In this document: positions 14,394 to 21,968 of the stretch, piece after piece
Numbering within the stretch: position 1 is the first letter of the stretch
Layout: each line of letters begins with the position of its first letter
Assembly (NCBI GenBank): GCA_964351745.1
Contig: CAYGPI010000022.1
Span: forward strand, 1 to 30,413
Reading direction: 5' to 3'
DNA from: CAYNJF01 sp964351745
Lineage (GTDB): Bacteria; Pseudomonadota; Gammaproteobacteria; Berkiellales; Berkiellaceae
DNA length: 30,413 bases
The notes under the pieces: generated by a model
What the model was told of the DNA's origin: nothing
What the model saw: only the letters and a program-made list of their open reading frames with translations
Databases searched by the model: none
Position numbers and translations under genes: made by a program

Positions 14394-15401
14394 TCACGCA
14401 GCTTGAGAGATAGGTAGGTAGTTTTTTCTTGAGGCAACAATCCCTTTTGGTGGCCTTAAATAGTCTGCAAAACCCATGACAGCATCCTCATGACCTACAC
14501 AATAACCAAATTCGGTCTCGATTTTTTCAGCCATATCGAGCCAACCATCAAGGTTTAAGTTTAACCTGGTAACAATGGGTAGCAGAGAGTTTGAAATAAC
14601 ACCTCGCTTGTCAGCTCTAACTATTTTGCCTGTTTCCTCAACAAGGTGTAAGTAATCTTCAAGCTTGAAATCTATTATTGGTATACAAGGTATATGAGGT
14701 GTCGCCGTTTTTAAATTCATGAGCTGAATAGGTTGGGGGTTGACCTCTAACGATGGACTTTGATTAGATTTTTTGAGTGCATCAATCCTTAATTTGATAG
14801 AGGTAAACTCTGATTCTTCAAGAGTTTGATTCAAACATGCTCTAATCGGATTTAAATCAACATAAGCCATTGCGCAGAGCACAGAGCCTTCATCTAATAA
14901 CGCTTGGGACTTAAATCTTCCTTCCCAAAACCGCCCCTTACACTCATCTTCTTTATTAGAGTTTTTCGCGATGGTTTCATTCATGCATCGCATAAACCAA
15001 CTAATATCTGAAAACCTCATTCTCCACAAGCTAAGTGCTTCGGTAAGCTTGGGCGCTGAAGGATTGAGTAACATGCATTCTCTTAATTTTTTGCCTTCGT
15101 ATTTAAACAATAGGCTTACTCTGTTTATTAGCTCTTCGTCATGCCAAGTATCAATTCTTTGTTTGTCAACATGAAGCACAAGGTGATAATGATTGCTCAT
15201 TACAGCATAAGCGGCAATATCTATAGCAAAAATGCTTGTTAGATAATACATCCTGTTAATAATCCATTGCTTTCGATGAGATAAATCCCGGCCTGTCTCC
15301 TTATCATAACCACACAAAAAGGCCCTACGAGCACAACGACACATTACGTGATAATAAGGCGTTGAATTTAAGTTAACTTGATCACGGCGCGCTTTAGTCA
15401 T
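14394..15401 (-). CDS. REP-associated tyrosine transposase (Y1/HUH, IS200-like)
   Basis: A 335-residue protein of the Y1/HUH transposase superfamily, RAYT type. MSNHYHLVLHV holds the HUH pair (His71-Tyr-His73), which binds the metal. The block GRFWEGRFKSQALL (157-170) followed by AYVDLNPIRA (179-188) supplies the probable catalytic Tyr180. Such enzymes nick and rejoin single-stranded DNA at short palindromic REP-type repeats. The length and the N-terminal NSTPYYHVMCRCARRAFLCG are typical of the group, and no frameshift is seen. The ATG has only a weak ribosome site (AAGTAAAAAAA), as expected for low transposase expression. Copies of its likely recognition sequence lie at both ends and elsewhere in the window. 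Confidence 0.9.
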   Translation of the reverse strand: MTKARRDQVNLNSTPYYHVMCRCARRAFLCGYDKETGRDLSHRKQWIINRMYYLTSIFAIDIAAYAVMSNHYHLVLHVDKQRIDTWHDEELINRVSLLFKYEGKKLRECMLLNPSAPKLTEALSLWRMRFSDISWFMRCMNETIAKNSNKEDECKGRFWEGRFKSQALLDEGSVLCAMAYVDLNPIRACLNQTLEESEFTSIKLRIDALKKSNQSPSLEVNPQPIQLMNLKTATPHIPCIPIIDFKLEDYLHLVEETGKIVRADKRGVISNSLLPIVTRLNLNLDGWLDMAEKIETEFGYCVGHEDAVMGFADYLRPPKGIVASRKNYLPISQAA

Positions 15402-15470
15402 TTTTTTACTTGTTGATAGTCGTGTGCAAAAGATACTGAGCCATATTCAAAGTGTCAAATGGGTTTGGGT

Positions 15471-15497
15471 GTTTGATGTGGGTGTCCTTTCTTATTT
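15471..15497 (+). repeat. GGTGTCC dispersed repeat, copy at the transposase 5' side
   Basis: The sequence GTTTGATGTGGGTGTCC, then TTTCTTATTT, is nearly the same as the copy at 17132-17158 (GTTTAATGTGGGTGTCC, then TTTCTTTTTG). It forms the inverted partner of the repeats at 14184-14263. Confidence 0.75.
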
Positions 15498-15747
15498 CTT
15501 TCTTATTTTTCTTATTTCAATCTAGAAGCTGATATCGCTTCCATATGCATGATGTATGAGTCTACCAAAACAACCAACGATAAAGGTAGCCTCTGAACTT
15601 GGGGCGAGAAACGCTTTTCGCGGACCATTGCTTTAACCTTTTCGCACTGTCCCAAATAGACTACTTTAAATTGATTTAAAGTGAACAGTTTGTCGGCTAA
15701 AGAATAGGGACTATCTGATGTTAGCTAAAATAAGGTTTTTCCCGGCA

Positions 15748-15783
15748 TTATCAATTTGCTTGATAAGTTATTATTTCCATAAT
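15748..15783 (+). promoter_or_regulatory. Probable promoter with overlapping inverted repeat
   Basis: TTGCTT (15756-15761) and CATAAT (15778-15783) with a 16-base spacer form a moderate promoter about 30 bases before the ATG at 15815. A perfect inverted repeat, TTATCAA (15748-15754) and TTGATAA (15760-15766), overlaps the -35 box and could be a regulator site. The rest of the stretch 15498-15814 shows T-rich sequence but no gene or RNA that I recognise. Confidence 0.4.
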
Positions 15784-15814
15784 AATTAATGGTGAGAAAA
15801 GAGAGTGTTTGTGA

Positions 15815-16915
15815 ATGAAAAGAGGGCCTGAATTTGAATGTGCAAAAGCTTTGCCCAAGCGATCTAAACAGTTCAGCAATTATGCTGAGCAGATATGTCG
15901 CACCTTAAAAGGCCCTTTTCATCACTTTGTGCTTCCAAGGCTTGAGCATTGTGACTTAGTCTACTTTTCATTAGCTTGCAAGCAGACTCAAGATTGGACA
16001 AAGTATGACTTAAACAAAAGTGGTGCAAGTCGTTTATTAGAAGCCGTCATGCAAGGGAATGAAGCCGTTGCTAAAAACATACTAGACTGTAACCCTACTT
16101 TGCTCTTGAGCACAAGGGGGAGCGCTCAGGCATATCCAGGTAAAATCATAGAAAAGCTAACTTGCTTTCAAGCCGCATTGTGTACTGGTGATGCAGAGAT
16201 GGGCGAGATGATGAAGTCTTATTTTAGCAAACTTGACAATGGTCAAGCAATTATGGAGTCGCAGTTTAGGGATGTTTTTTCAAATGGCATTAAAGCTCAT
16301 GCTGAAGCTCAAGAAAAAGCCTCTTTTGATTTTAATGAAGTGATTGAAGTCGTTCTTAAAGCGCCGGTGGTTGACGTGCAAAAAGCTCTAGAAAAGAAGT
16401 TTGATAGCAACATTTCTTTGCATAAGACTTTAGATGATTTTAGAGAAAAATTTACAGCGATATCTCTTAAAGAACAATCTTTTAATCCCTATCATTTTCT
16501 TAAAGCTTTAGAGCAGTATAATGCTGCCTTTGATGAGGCTGGCTCTTCACAAAGGCGAGAATTGGTGTGGCGTCAAGTGGTTGGTTTCACTCAGAGGTTT
16601 TTTCCAGCATGCTGGGCGCAAGCATCGTACCAGAGTATTTATGATATCGTTAATAATAAAGATAAGTTGGAACGTTGCATTTATCCTCGTTCTCGTGGGT
16701 GGATTTGTGGCGTGGAGTCATGGGGGCTAGGTTTTGATGTTACTGCCACTGCGTTTGGAGCATCGAAGGTGCTACGGGTTATCGTTCGCACACGGTCTAG
16801 ATCGCTTTTTCATCAGTTTATGTTAGAAAAAAATATCAGGCTTGAAAATTTGAGCTCTGTGAGGCAAGGTGGTCCCCATTTTGGTGTATGGGTACAACTG
16901 AAAAAAGGGTATTGA
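15815..16915 (+). CDS. F-box-like / ankyrin-type protein, candidate effector
   Basis: A 366-residue protein. Residues about 34-61 (FHHFVLPRLEHCDLVYFSLA then CKQTQDW) match the F-box pattern of a Pro-Leu helix, then DL, then a Cys-Lys helix. The next stretch (LLEAVMQGNEAVAKNILDCN, then FQAALCTGDAEM) has the helix-turn-helix look of degenerate ankyrin repeats common in Legionellales proteins. The remainder is unassigned. The N terminus is basic (MKRG...LPKRSKQF), which might be a nuclear-type signal. F-box proteins recruit host SCF ubiquitin ligases, so a translocated effector is plausible but unproven. GAGAG at 15801-15805 precedes the ATG. The gene sits in a repeat-rich accessory patch and is followed by a terminator. 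Confidence 0.7.
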   Translation: MKRGPEFECAKALPKRSKQFSNYAEQICRTLKGPFHHFVLPRLEHCDLVYFSLACKQTQDWTKYDLNKSGASRLLEAVMQGNEAVAKNILDCNPTLLLSTRGSAQAYPGKIIEKLTCFQAALCTGDAEMGEMMKSYFSKLDNGQAIMESQFRDVFSNGIKAHAEAQEKASFDFNEVIEVVLKAPVVDVQKALEKKFDSNISLHKTLDDFREKFTAISLKEQSFNPYHFLKALEQYNAAFDEAGSSQRRELVWRQVVGFTQRFFPACWAQASYQSIYDIVNNKDKLERCIYPRSRGWICGVESWGLGFDVTATAFGASKVLRVIVRTRSRSLFHQFMLEKNIRLENLSSVRQGGPHFGVWVQLKKGY

Positions 16916-16916
16916 G

Positions 16917-16950
16917 AGCGAAGGCGCAAAGCCTTCGCTTGATCTTTTTA
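16917..16950 (+). terminator. Rho-independent terminator
   Basis: AGCGAAGGC (16917-16925) pairs with GCCTTCGCT (16931-16939) over a five-base loop. The T run begins five bases later (16944-16948), so it is a slightly offset but likely terminator for the F-box-like gene. Confidence 0.7.
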
Positions 16951-17005
16951 TTGATTAATAGATAAAAAGATAACCTTTCAAAATACATAAATTTTTTTGA
17001 CGTTT

Positions 17006-17133
17006 CTATCCGATATGCTCACCTTTCGCTTGCAAATCAGCAAGGTAGGATGAGCGCACCATAGGACCAGAGCCACATTGGTAAAGCCTAAATCTTTTGC
17101 GATTTGGCCAAGTTCATCAAACTCTGTAGGCGT
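17006..17133 (-). pseudogene. lipA: Broken 3' fragment of lipA (lipoyl synthase)
   Basis: Read on the minus strand, the segment translates as TPTEFDELGQIAKDLGF then TNVA, and after a one-base shift near 17072 as SGPMVRSSYLADLQAKGEHI followed by Gly and a TAG stop (17006-17008). This is the conserved C terminus of lipoyl synthase, including the RSSY motif, but only about 42 codons remain. One base is missing in the Ala codon before Ser-Gly-Pro. The upstream end stops exactly where the GTTTAATGTGGGTGTCC repeat begins (17132). It cannot make functional LipA; an intact copy is expected elsewhere in the genome because the enzyme is usually needed. Confidence 0.85.
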
Positions 17134-17158
17134 TTAATGTGGGTGTCCTTTCTTTTTG
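17132..17158 (+). repeat. GGTGTCC dispersed repeat at the lipA break
   Basis: GTTTAATGTGGGTGTCC followed by TTTCTTTTTG differs at few positions from the copy at 15471-15497. It lies directly between the truncated lipA fragment and the 3' end of the NADAR gene (stop at 17167-17169), marking a rearrangement junction. Confidence 0.75.
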
Positions 17159-17166
17159 CTTAGAGA

Positions 17167-18216
17167 TTATTTTCCTCTGATTTTATCAATCAGTTTCTGA
17201 AGCCAACTTTTATGCTCTTTGGATGATGAAGTTGACGGGCTCTCTGGAGGCAGAGTTTTAGGGGGCATCTTTGCGTTAGTTCCTTTTCTTAAATTTCTCT
17301 TTCCCATATCCTGCCAAACGATAGGAAGTGCCCAATTTGCCCAGTTGCTTTGATGAACTAATTTCTGGTTTTCGAATATCTTATCGTTCTTGACATAGAC
17401 ATCATAATATACGTTGTTTTTACCTTTTCCTCGTATATAGAAGGTTTTATGAATTTTACTCACACCATAACTAAGAGAATGGCCTTTTGTTTGGGCCTGA
17501 TAACTTTGCCCAGGTTTTATTGTCTTTAATGCCATTGAAGCAACTTGAACTAAAGAGGGCACAGATTGGTTAAGGGGATTACTTTTAAGAACAACTGGTT
17601 TAGCTTCAGGCCATGTTTGTAATAGATCTCGTTTAACCCCCAGAGGTATTCTTTCGTTTTGTGCCGCTTGATAAAGGTTTTGCACATTAACAACGAGATG
17701 GTTTTCTCCAACTTTGATAAAAGCCTCATTCCGAAGTTTCATCCATAGTTTACCAAGCTTGTTTTCTCCCTTACCATCATTTCCCCAGCCCCAAATTCTT
17801 TCATTTCGGGAGGTGGTATCTTCAACAAGGCAGGTATCTCGAGTGCTAAGAAGAAGTTGTAAAATTTGAGGATGTTGCTTGAGCTTGGCTCGAAGACCAT
17901 CCTCCATAACCAACTCTTTACGCTGATTCCAGCTGGCCCAATCTGATGACGTCCAATTTTGGGTCCATTTAGTGGCAATGTCTAAGGCGGCCTTGGGGGT
18001 ATTCCCTTGACCACTGACAGCACTTAAATATCCAAGCCTGTTGTCTACAGGTATTCTAAATTTTTGAGCTTGAAAATAGTGCTCTGATGTTGGGTAGTAT
18101 ATCTTATCTACTGTGATTGCATGTTTAGAAAAATTTGTTAATTCATAGAGAGGTTGTTGACTATCATAAAAGGGAGTAATAAGCACCTTTCCTGATAGTA
18201 AAACGTAAGTAATCAT
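17167..18216 (-). CDS. NADAR-domain protein with C-terminal extension
   Basis: A 349-residue protein whose first 170 residues form a NADAR (YbiA/DUF1768) domain: LTNFSKHAITVDKIYYPTSE (about 26-45) with Glu45, HYFQAQKF (46-53), and RIWGWGNDGKGENKLGKLWM (140-159). The family are N-glycosidases; characterised members act on riboflavin-pathway intermediates or remove ADP-ribose from guanine bases. Which activity applies here is unknown. The C-terminal half has an unassigned domain (about 225-315) and a Pro/Ser-rich basic tail ending LIDKIRGK, unusual beside the normal length of about 160 residues. I start at ATG 18214-18216, with AGGA six bases upstream, rather than the TTG at 18237. It lies between a rearrangement junction and IS remnants, suggesting acquired DNA. 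Confidence 0.85.
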   Translation of the reverse strand: MITYVLLSGKVLITPFYDSQQPLYELTNFSKHAITVDKIYYPTSEHYFQAQKFRIPVDNRLGYLSAVSGQGNTPKAALDIATKWTQNWTSSDWASWNQRKELVMEDGLRAKLKQHPQILQLLLSTRDTCLVEDTTSRNERIWGWGNDGKGENKLGKLWMKLRNEAFIKVGENHLVVNVQNLYQAAQNERIPLGVKRDLLQTWPEAKPVVLKSNPLNQSVPSLVQVASMALKTIKPGQSYQAQTKGHSLSYGVSKIHKTFYIRGKGKNNVYYDVYVKNDKIFENQKLVHQSNWANWALPIVWQDMGKRNLRKGTNAKMPPKTLPPESPSTSSSKEHKSWLQKLIDKIRGK

Positions 18217-18372
18217 AAATATTCCTATAATTTGCAAAATTCAATATCGAAATTATAGCTTAGCGATCTGAAATTCGCCTAAATGCTAGTGAAACTCTCG
18301 CCCCTAAAGGAACTAGCTTCTAGGCTCGCCATAGAAGTATCTGCTTCATTGCCACAGCCTTTAGGCAAAGCC

Positions 18373-18647
18373 TTAGGTCCTATGTCGGCTGCACAGACTT
18401 TCTTCGCTTTTCTGGCAGATGTATTCTTTTAATGTTATCTTTCTTACAGTTTTTGTCAGTAAGACTAACGTACTTGAGTTTAACTCAGTGACAAATCTCT
18501 CTTTTATGACTTGAGCTGCGTTAATATCAGCATGCTCAGTATGCCCACGTTGAAAACATTCTTGGGAAGAGTCATGCGGTGAGCAGGGACTAATAGCTTG
18601 TCACACTCCTATCATTTATACTCTAATTGATTGGTAAATTGACCCCA
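18373..18647 (-). pseudogene. Decayed tnpB (IS200/IS605 OrfB) remnant
   Basis: Minus-strand translation in shifting frames gives WGQFTNQLEYK (near 18647), DSSQECFQRGHTEHADINAA (about 18510-18569) and QVIKERFV. These are the last part of the RuvC-like domain and the zinc ribbon of TnpB, whose usual pattern is CxxCG then ADINAA. The second ribbon Cys is Arg here (ECFQRG). In-frame stops and at least two frameshifts separate the blocks, and the first two thirds of the gene are absent. It is divergent from a tnpA remnant, as in IS605-type elements. Confidence 0.8.
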
Positions 18648-18772
18648 TGCAGTTGACAATATGACTCGAATAAGTCTAACTTTTGCTCTCGCGCCATTTC
18701 TTAACCATTTCCTGTAACAGATCCTGTTTCGCTTTTAGGCGCTTTGTCATATTCATTTTTTAGTTCTTCACA

Positions 18773-19040
18773 ATGGACTGTGAACTACTTGAGTTTAATG
18801 GTGAAGATAATCATGTCCACTTAATGATAAATTTTCCACCTAAAATAGCGTTTGTAATTTCATTGGAAAGCTGAAACTAAAACCTGCCTATTTTCTTCGA
18901 AACGAATATTGGTGTGATAATAAAAAATGTTATGGGGAAGATATTTATGGAGTCCCAGCTATTGTGCTGTCAGCTGTGGTGGCGTACTGCCAAAAGTCAT
19001 CAAAGCATACATCGAGCAACAACGCAGCCCACACAGAAAG
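18773..19040 (+). pseudogene. Decayed IS200/IS605 tnpA remnant
   Basis: MDCELLEFNGEDNHVHLMIN (from 18773) is the HUH region of an IS200-type TnpA, with His-Val-His at 18812-18820. After a frameshift the C-terminal block LWSPSYCAVSCGG, then VIKAYIEQQRSP, appears from about 18945 to 19031. The start and the region between the blocks are lost or scrambled, with stops in all frames. Open frames that run across this area are by-products of the remnant and not genes. Confidence 0.85.
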
Positions 19041-19129
19041 GGATTGATGCTTCTGAACTTATATTTTTACCTTTGGTGTTGGGCTTATCAGGGGGCACGG
19101 TTGTTTGCCCATAAATTTATAACTCCTTT

Positions 19130-19757
19130 TTGAAGAAAGTCTTAGTTAATTGGTTAGCAGATAGAAAGTATAGGGATAAAATAGTAAAAAGCCTAGACAC
19201 GATTGAAGCCCTTTATGCTAGATTATATCGTGGGACCACCGGTTAAGTTTATCTCAAATTTATTGCGGAAAATGATTTGGATGGCTTTAATAAATTTAAT
19301 GCTGTTGATGATACTAAGGTTAGGGCCAGTCAGATCTCATAATTTTCAAAAAAGAGAAGTGAAGATATCTCTTGTTGATCAATTTGTCCTAGTGTCATCA
19401 CAATACATCCTTAGCAAGCAATTAAAATCAAAGCCCTCTAACGAGCAGGTGAAGGCTTTTATTGATGAACACAAATTATCATCATCTTTAGAAGAGCTTG
19501 CTCATACGATCAAAAAATTAGTTCCTTTGTTCCTAAGCGTTAGAGAGCCAATTCAAGTTGCAAAAAAAATCAACATAATTTCTCCATTTTTTGAGCCTTC
19601 AGATGATAAGTCCGGCTTAGATCAGCCTTTTCCTCCTGCCGTTATACTCTCAACGGGCATGAAGTCAGCAAGACGGGTTAGTGAAGCTTCTGAGCAGCCA
19701 CAAGAGTCGACAAAAACCTCTTATGAAAAGAAACATCGCCAGCTAAAGAAAGTTTAA
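19130..19757 (+). pseudogene. Probable broken gene of unknown function
   Basis: The frame from TTG 19130 reads VLVNWLADRKYRDKIVKSLD and, after an in-frame TAA at 19244, KFIAENDLDGFNKFNAVDD with natural codon use, then stops near 19341. Just beyond, next to an A-run at about 19349, sensible coding continues in the +1 frame: REVKISLVDQFVLVSSQYIL through to a basic Ser/Gln-rich C terminus at 19757. One stop and one frameshift would thus join about 205 codons. The alternative is that the open frame 19203-19757 (184 residues, internal ATG 19215, Met-rich hydrophobic N terminus) is intact; it has no ribosome site. No family is recognised. Confidence 0.45.
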
Positions 19758-19884
19758 GCATTGTTGATGGCTAGATATAAGTCTGCGTTAAGCCTGAAGT
19801 AACTATTAATGGCTGCTTGAGGTCTAACGCTTTGGCATGGGTGTAGATAGCATGGCTTGACCTTATCTACACTGAATTTTTTTA

Positions 19885-19910
19885 GAATTGGGTGTCCATT
19901 CTCCATTCTT
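19885..19910 (+). repeat. GGTGTCC dispersed repeat, diverged copy
   Basis: AATTGGGTGTCCATTCT (around 19886-19902) followed by T/C-rich sequence matches the core and downstream pyrimidine tract of the copies at 15471 and 17132, with more divergence. It lies in the 307-base gap 19758-20064, where I see no gene; TTGACC at 20006-20011 could be a -35 box for the next gene but lacks a good -10. Confidence 0.5.
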
Positions 19911-20064
19911 TCTTCATTCCTTACTTCACGCTTAAGAGTGATTGTACACGAGGTGATATATACAGGTTTACATCAGATTATTTATGATCTAACGTAACAA
20001 GTTGGTTGACCATATTGTTAAACCTAATTAACTGTGTAGTTCCTTGTGATAAAGGAGTCATCTT

Positions 20065-21693
20065 ATGAGTGAACATAGAGTTTTAATTGAAGATATTGCT
20101 AAAGGGCTAGATATTGAGCCAGAATCATTGACAATTGCACAAAAGACTTATATTTATGCCTTGATCTCAATGTGGATGGTACTTGCTAAATATAAAGAAA
20201 AGATTAAGGGTAACGAGCCCACACAAGCAGAGGCGAAGCAATTAACAGATGATCTGATTGCTGCTATTAAAAGTGATGAAACTTTAATGAAATTGCCTAG
20301 GAATGAACCTCCGATAGATAATGATTTTACGGAATACTATGTCACTTTGGCTGAAAGATTGGGTATAGATTCAGATGATATTACTTCTTGTATGATTGAA
20401 CTGCTTGATATTGATCCAAATAACTACGCTTTTTATCGTAGCCATTTGGCGCAAGGGATACAAGCCCATAGCGCCACTCTAGTGTTTGATCCAAATAAAA
20501 TTATTGAAATGCCTGAACCTCAAGTTTCAGAGGTTTTGGCGTTGGAAGGCAAATATGATGAGAACATTCTATTTAAAGCCCCAAAAAATCAAAGGCTTCT
20601 CGAGCTTACCAATGATTCATTAATTCAAATTAACAAAAGGTATTTAGATAAATTCAAGACTTGCAAGTATGCTAAACAAATATCAGGAAGGAAACTTAAG
20701 TCTAATGATTTGCCTAAAGTTCAAAAACTTGTTGAGTATTTTTCAGACGTATTGATTTCCTTACAAAAAATGAAAGCAAATTCATATCAGGTTGATCCTG
20801 TCAGTCTGGGGATATTTTGTGACATTATTAAGCCATATTTTTCAATTGACAGAGTCTGCCTAGACGAACTTGGCTATGAAAAAGCTAAAATTCTTTTTGA
20901 TGCGTTAAATTTACTTAGTCGATCTCGCTCACTCAAAACTAAAAACAATAAAACAGCTGAAAAACTCAAAGCCTTGAGAGTTGACCTGGCTATCGCTTAC
21001 CCTCAGTTGGTAGATATTCCATTAAAAAAAGTTGATCAGGCAACTCCTATTCATAGAGTTATTCTTATCGGTGCTGATGATATTAATGATCGTGAAGTGC
21101 TTTCTGGTATCAGAGTGATGATAAAGAAACATCCAGATGAGAATATTATCGTGACGAGTCGTGTCTCAGAAGTCAAAGATATCAATACCAGAAACAAACA
21201 ACTTCAGACGCCATTTAAACTTCATGTTTTTGGACATGGTTCGCTAAGGAGTGCAAACTTAGGTCCGATTAGAAGGCCGACAGCAGCTGGAAGTGCTGTT
21301 GTATTAGCTAAATTAGTCAATCAATGTGAAATGATTGAGCACGTACGCATTTCAGCATGCATATCTGGTGCTTTAAGTGATGAGGCAGACTTTAGTCTTG
21401 AAGATCATTCAGTTAAAAATAAGGGTGATAAAAAAAGAAAAACTTACACAGTCGTTCATCAAGATAAGACAACTGATAATCTATTTCATAAACAAAGTGT
21501 CGCCAAAGCTTGCTGGGATATGATTGATACATCAAAGGGGCGTGAAATAATCATGACAGTATCCCCTGTGGTAATTGTTCCTAGTGAAGAAGATGAGGCT
21601 ATTATCTTGAAATCCAAACCAGAAAAGCTCGACATTAGAGATATTCATATAACAACAGCGCAAGGCATCAAAGCTAAGAAACGAAGACCTTAA
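20065..21693 (+). CDS. Large protein with caspase-like (clan CD) His/Cys pair, candidate peptidase effector
   Basis: A 542-residue soluble protein. The region about 330-450 has the order of a caspase-fold cysteine peptidase: a beta strand HRVILIGADD (about 331-340), a strand ending in FKLHVFGHGS with His391-Gly392, a helix, and a strand ending in HVRISACISG with Cys432. Clan CD peptidases (caspases, clostripain, the C80 domain of MARTX toxins) use exactly this His-Gly and Ala/Ser-Cys arrangement. The N-terminal 300 residues are helical and unassigned; the C terminus is basic (KAKKRRP). AAAGGAG lies seven bases before the ATG, a strong ribosome site. No signal peptide is visible. The peptidase assignment rests on motif geometry only. 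Confidence 0.7.
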   Translation: MSEHRVLIEDIAKGLDIEPESLTIAQKTYIYALISMWMVLAKYKEKIKGNEPTQAEAKQLTDDLIAAIKSDETLMKLPRNEPPIDNDFTEYYVTLAERLGIDSDDITSCMIELLDIDPNNYAFYRSHLAQGIQAHSATLVFDPNKIIEMPEPQVSEVLALEGKYDENILFKAPKNQRLLELTNDSLIQINKRYLDKFKTCKYAKQISGRKLKSNDLPKVQKLVEYFSDVLISLQKMKANSYQVDPVSLGIFCDIIKPYFSIDRVCLDELGYEKAKILFDALNLLSRSRSLKTKNNKTAEKLKALRVDLAIAYPQLVDIPLKKVDQATPIHRVILIGADDINDREVLSGIRVMIKKHPDENIIVTSRVSEVKDINTRNKQLQTPFKLHVFGHGSLRSANLGPIRRPTAAGSAVVLAKLVNQCEMIEHVRISACISGALSDEADFSLEDHSVKNKGDKKRKTYTVVHQDKTTDNLFHKQSVAKACWDMIDTSKGREIIMTVSPVVIVPSEEDEAIILKSKPEKLDIRDIHITTAQGIKAKKRRP

Positions 21694-21706
21694 TCCTATT
21701 GAGAGG

Positions 21707-21719
21707 AAAAGGACACCTA
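21707..21719 (-). repeat. GGTGTCC dispersed repeat, short copy
   Basis: AAAAGGACACCTA, the reverse complement of TAGGTGTCCTTTT, lies 14 bases after the stop of the caspase-like gene. Only the core is preserved. It marks the right-hand limit of the repeat-bearing patch. Confidence 0.4.
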
Positions 21720-21968
21720 AGTAAGGTTCACATCATTTTTCAGGTTATATTATCTAGGCCACTACTGATTGCCTGAAACTCAAAGCGCTTTTAATCAAAT
21801 GATAATGCTGTGAATTTGAGAGCTCTTGAGATGGCCTTTTAGTATGATTTGAAAAGGTATTTTCTCTGCACCGAATTATTAACCCTTTTTATTTTACTGC
21901 TTTCTTATGAAGCATTATGTGATAAAGTTCGAACATTATTATGTTTGGTATGTTAATTAGGAATGAGA

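Larger units (their letters stand above)
14184..15497 (-). mobile_element. REP-associated transposase element with inverted GGTGTCC ends
   Basis: The transposase gene at 14394-15401 is bracketed by AAAGGACACCC on the left (14192-14202, again at 14232-14242) and its complement GGGTGTCCTTT on the right (15480-15490). These 11-base inverted ends, and further copies elsewhere in the window, indicate the sequence acted on by the enzyme. The exact element limits are not defined by a target-site duplication, since HUH elements make none. Confidence 0.6.

Noticed and set aside
17006..17133. Short functional peptide gene on the minus strand
   Set aside because: The sequence is plainly a frameshifted C-terminal piece of lipA with no start codon.
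18914..19133. Two overlapping plus-strand frames of 66 and 68 codons
   Set aside because: They are pieces and off-frames of a decayed IS200 tnpA; only the LWSPSY...IEQQ block is meaningful, and it lacks a proper start.
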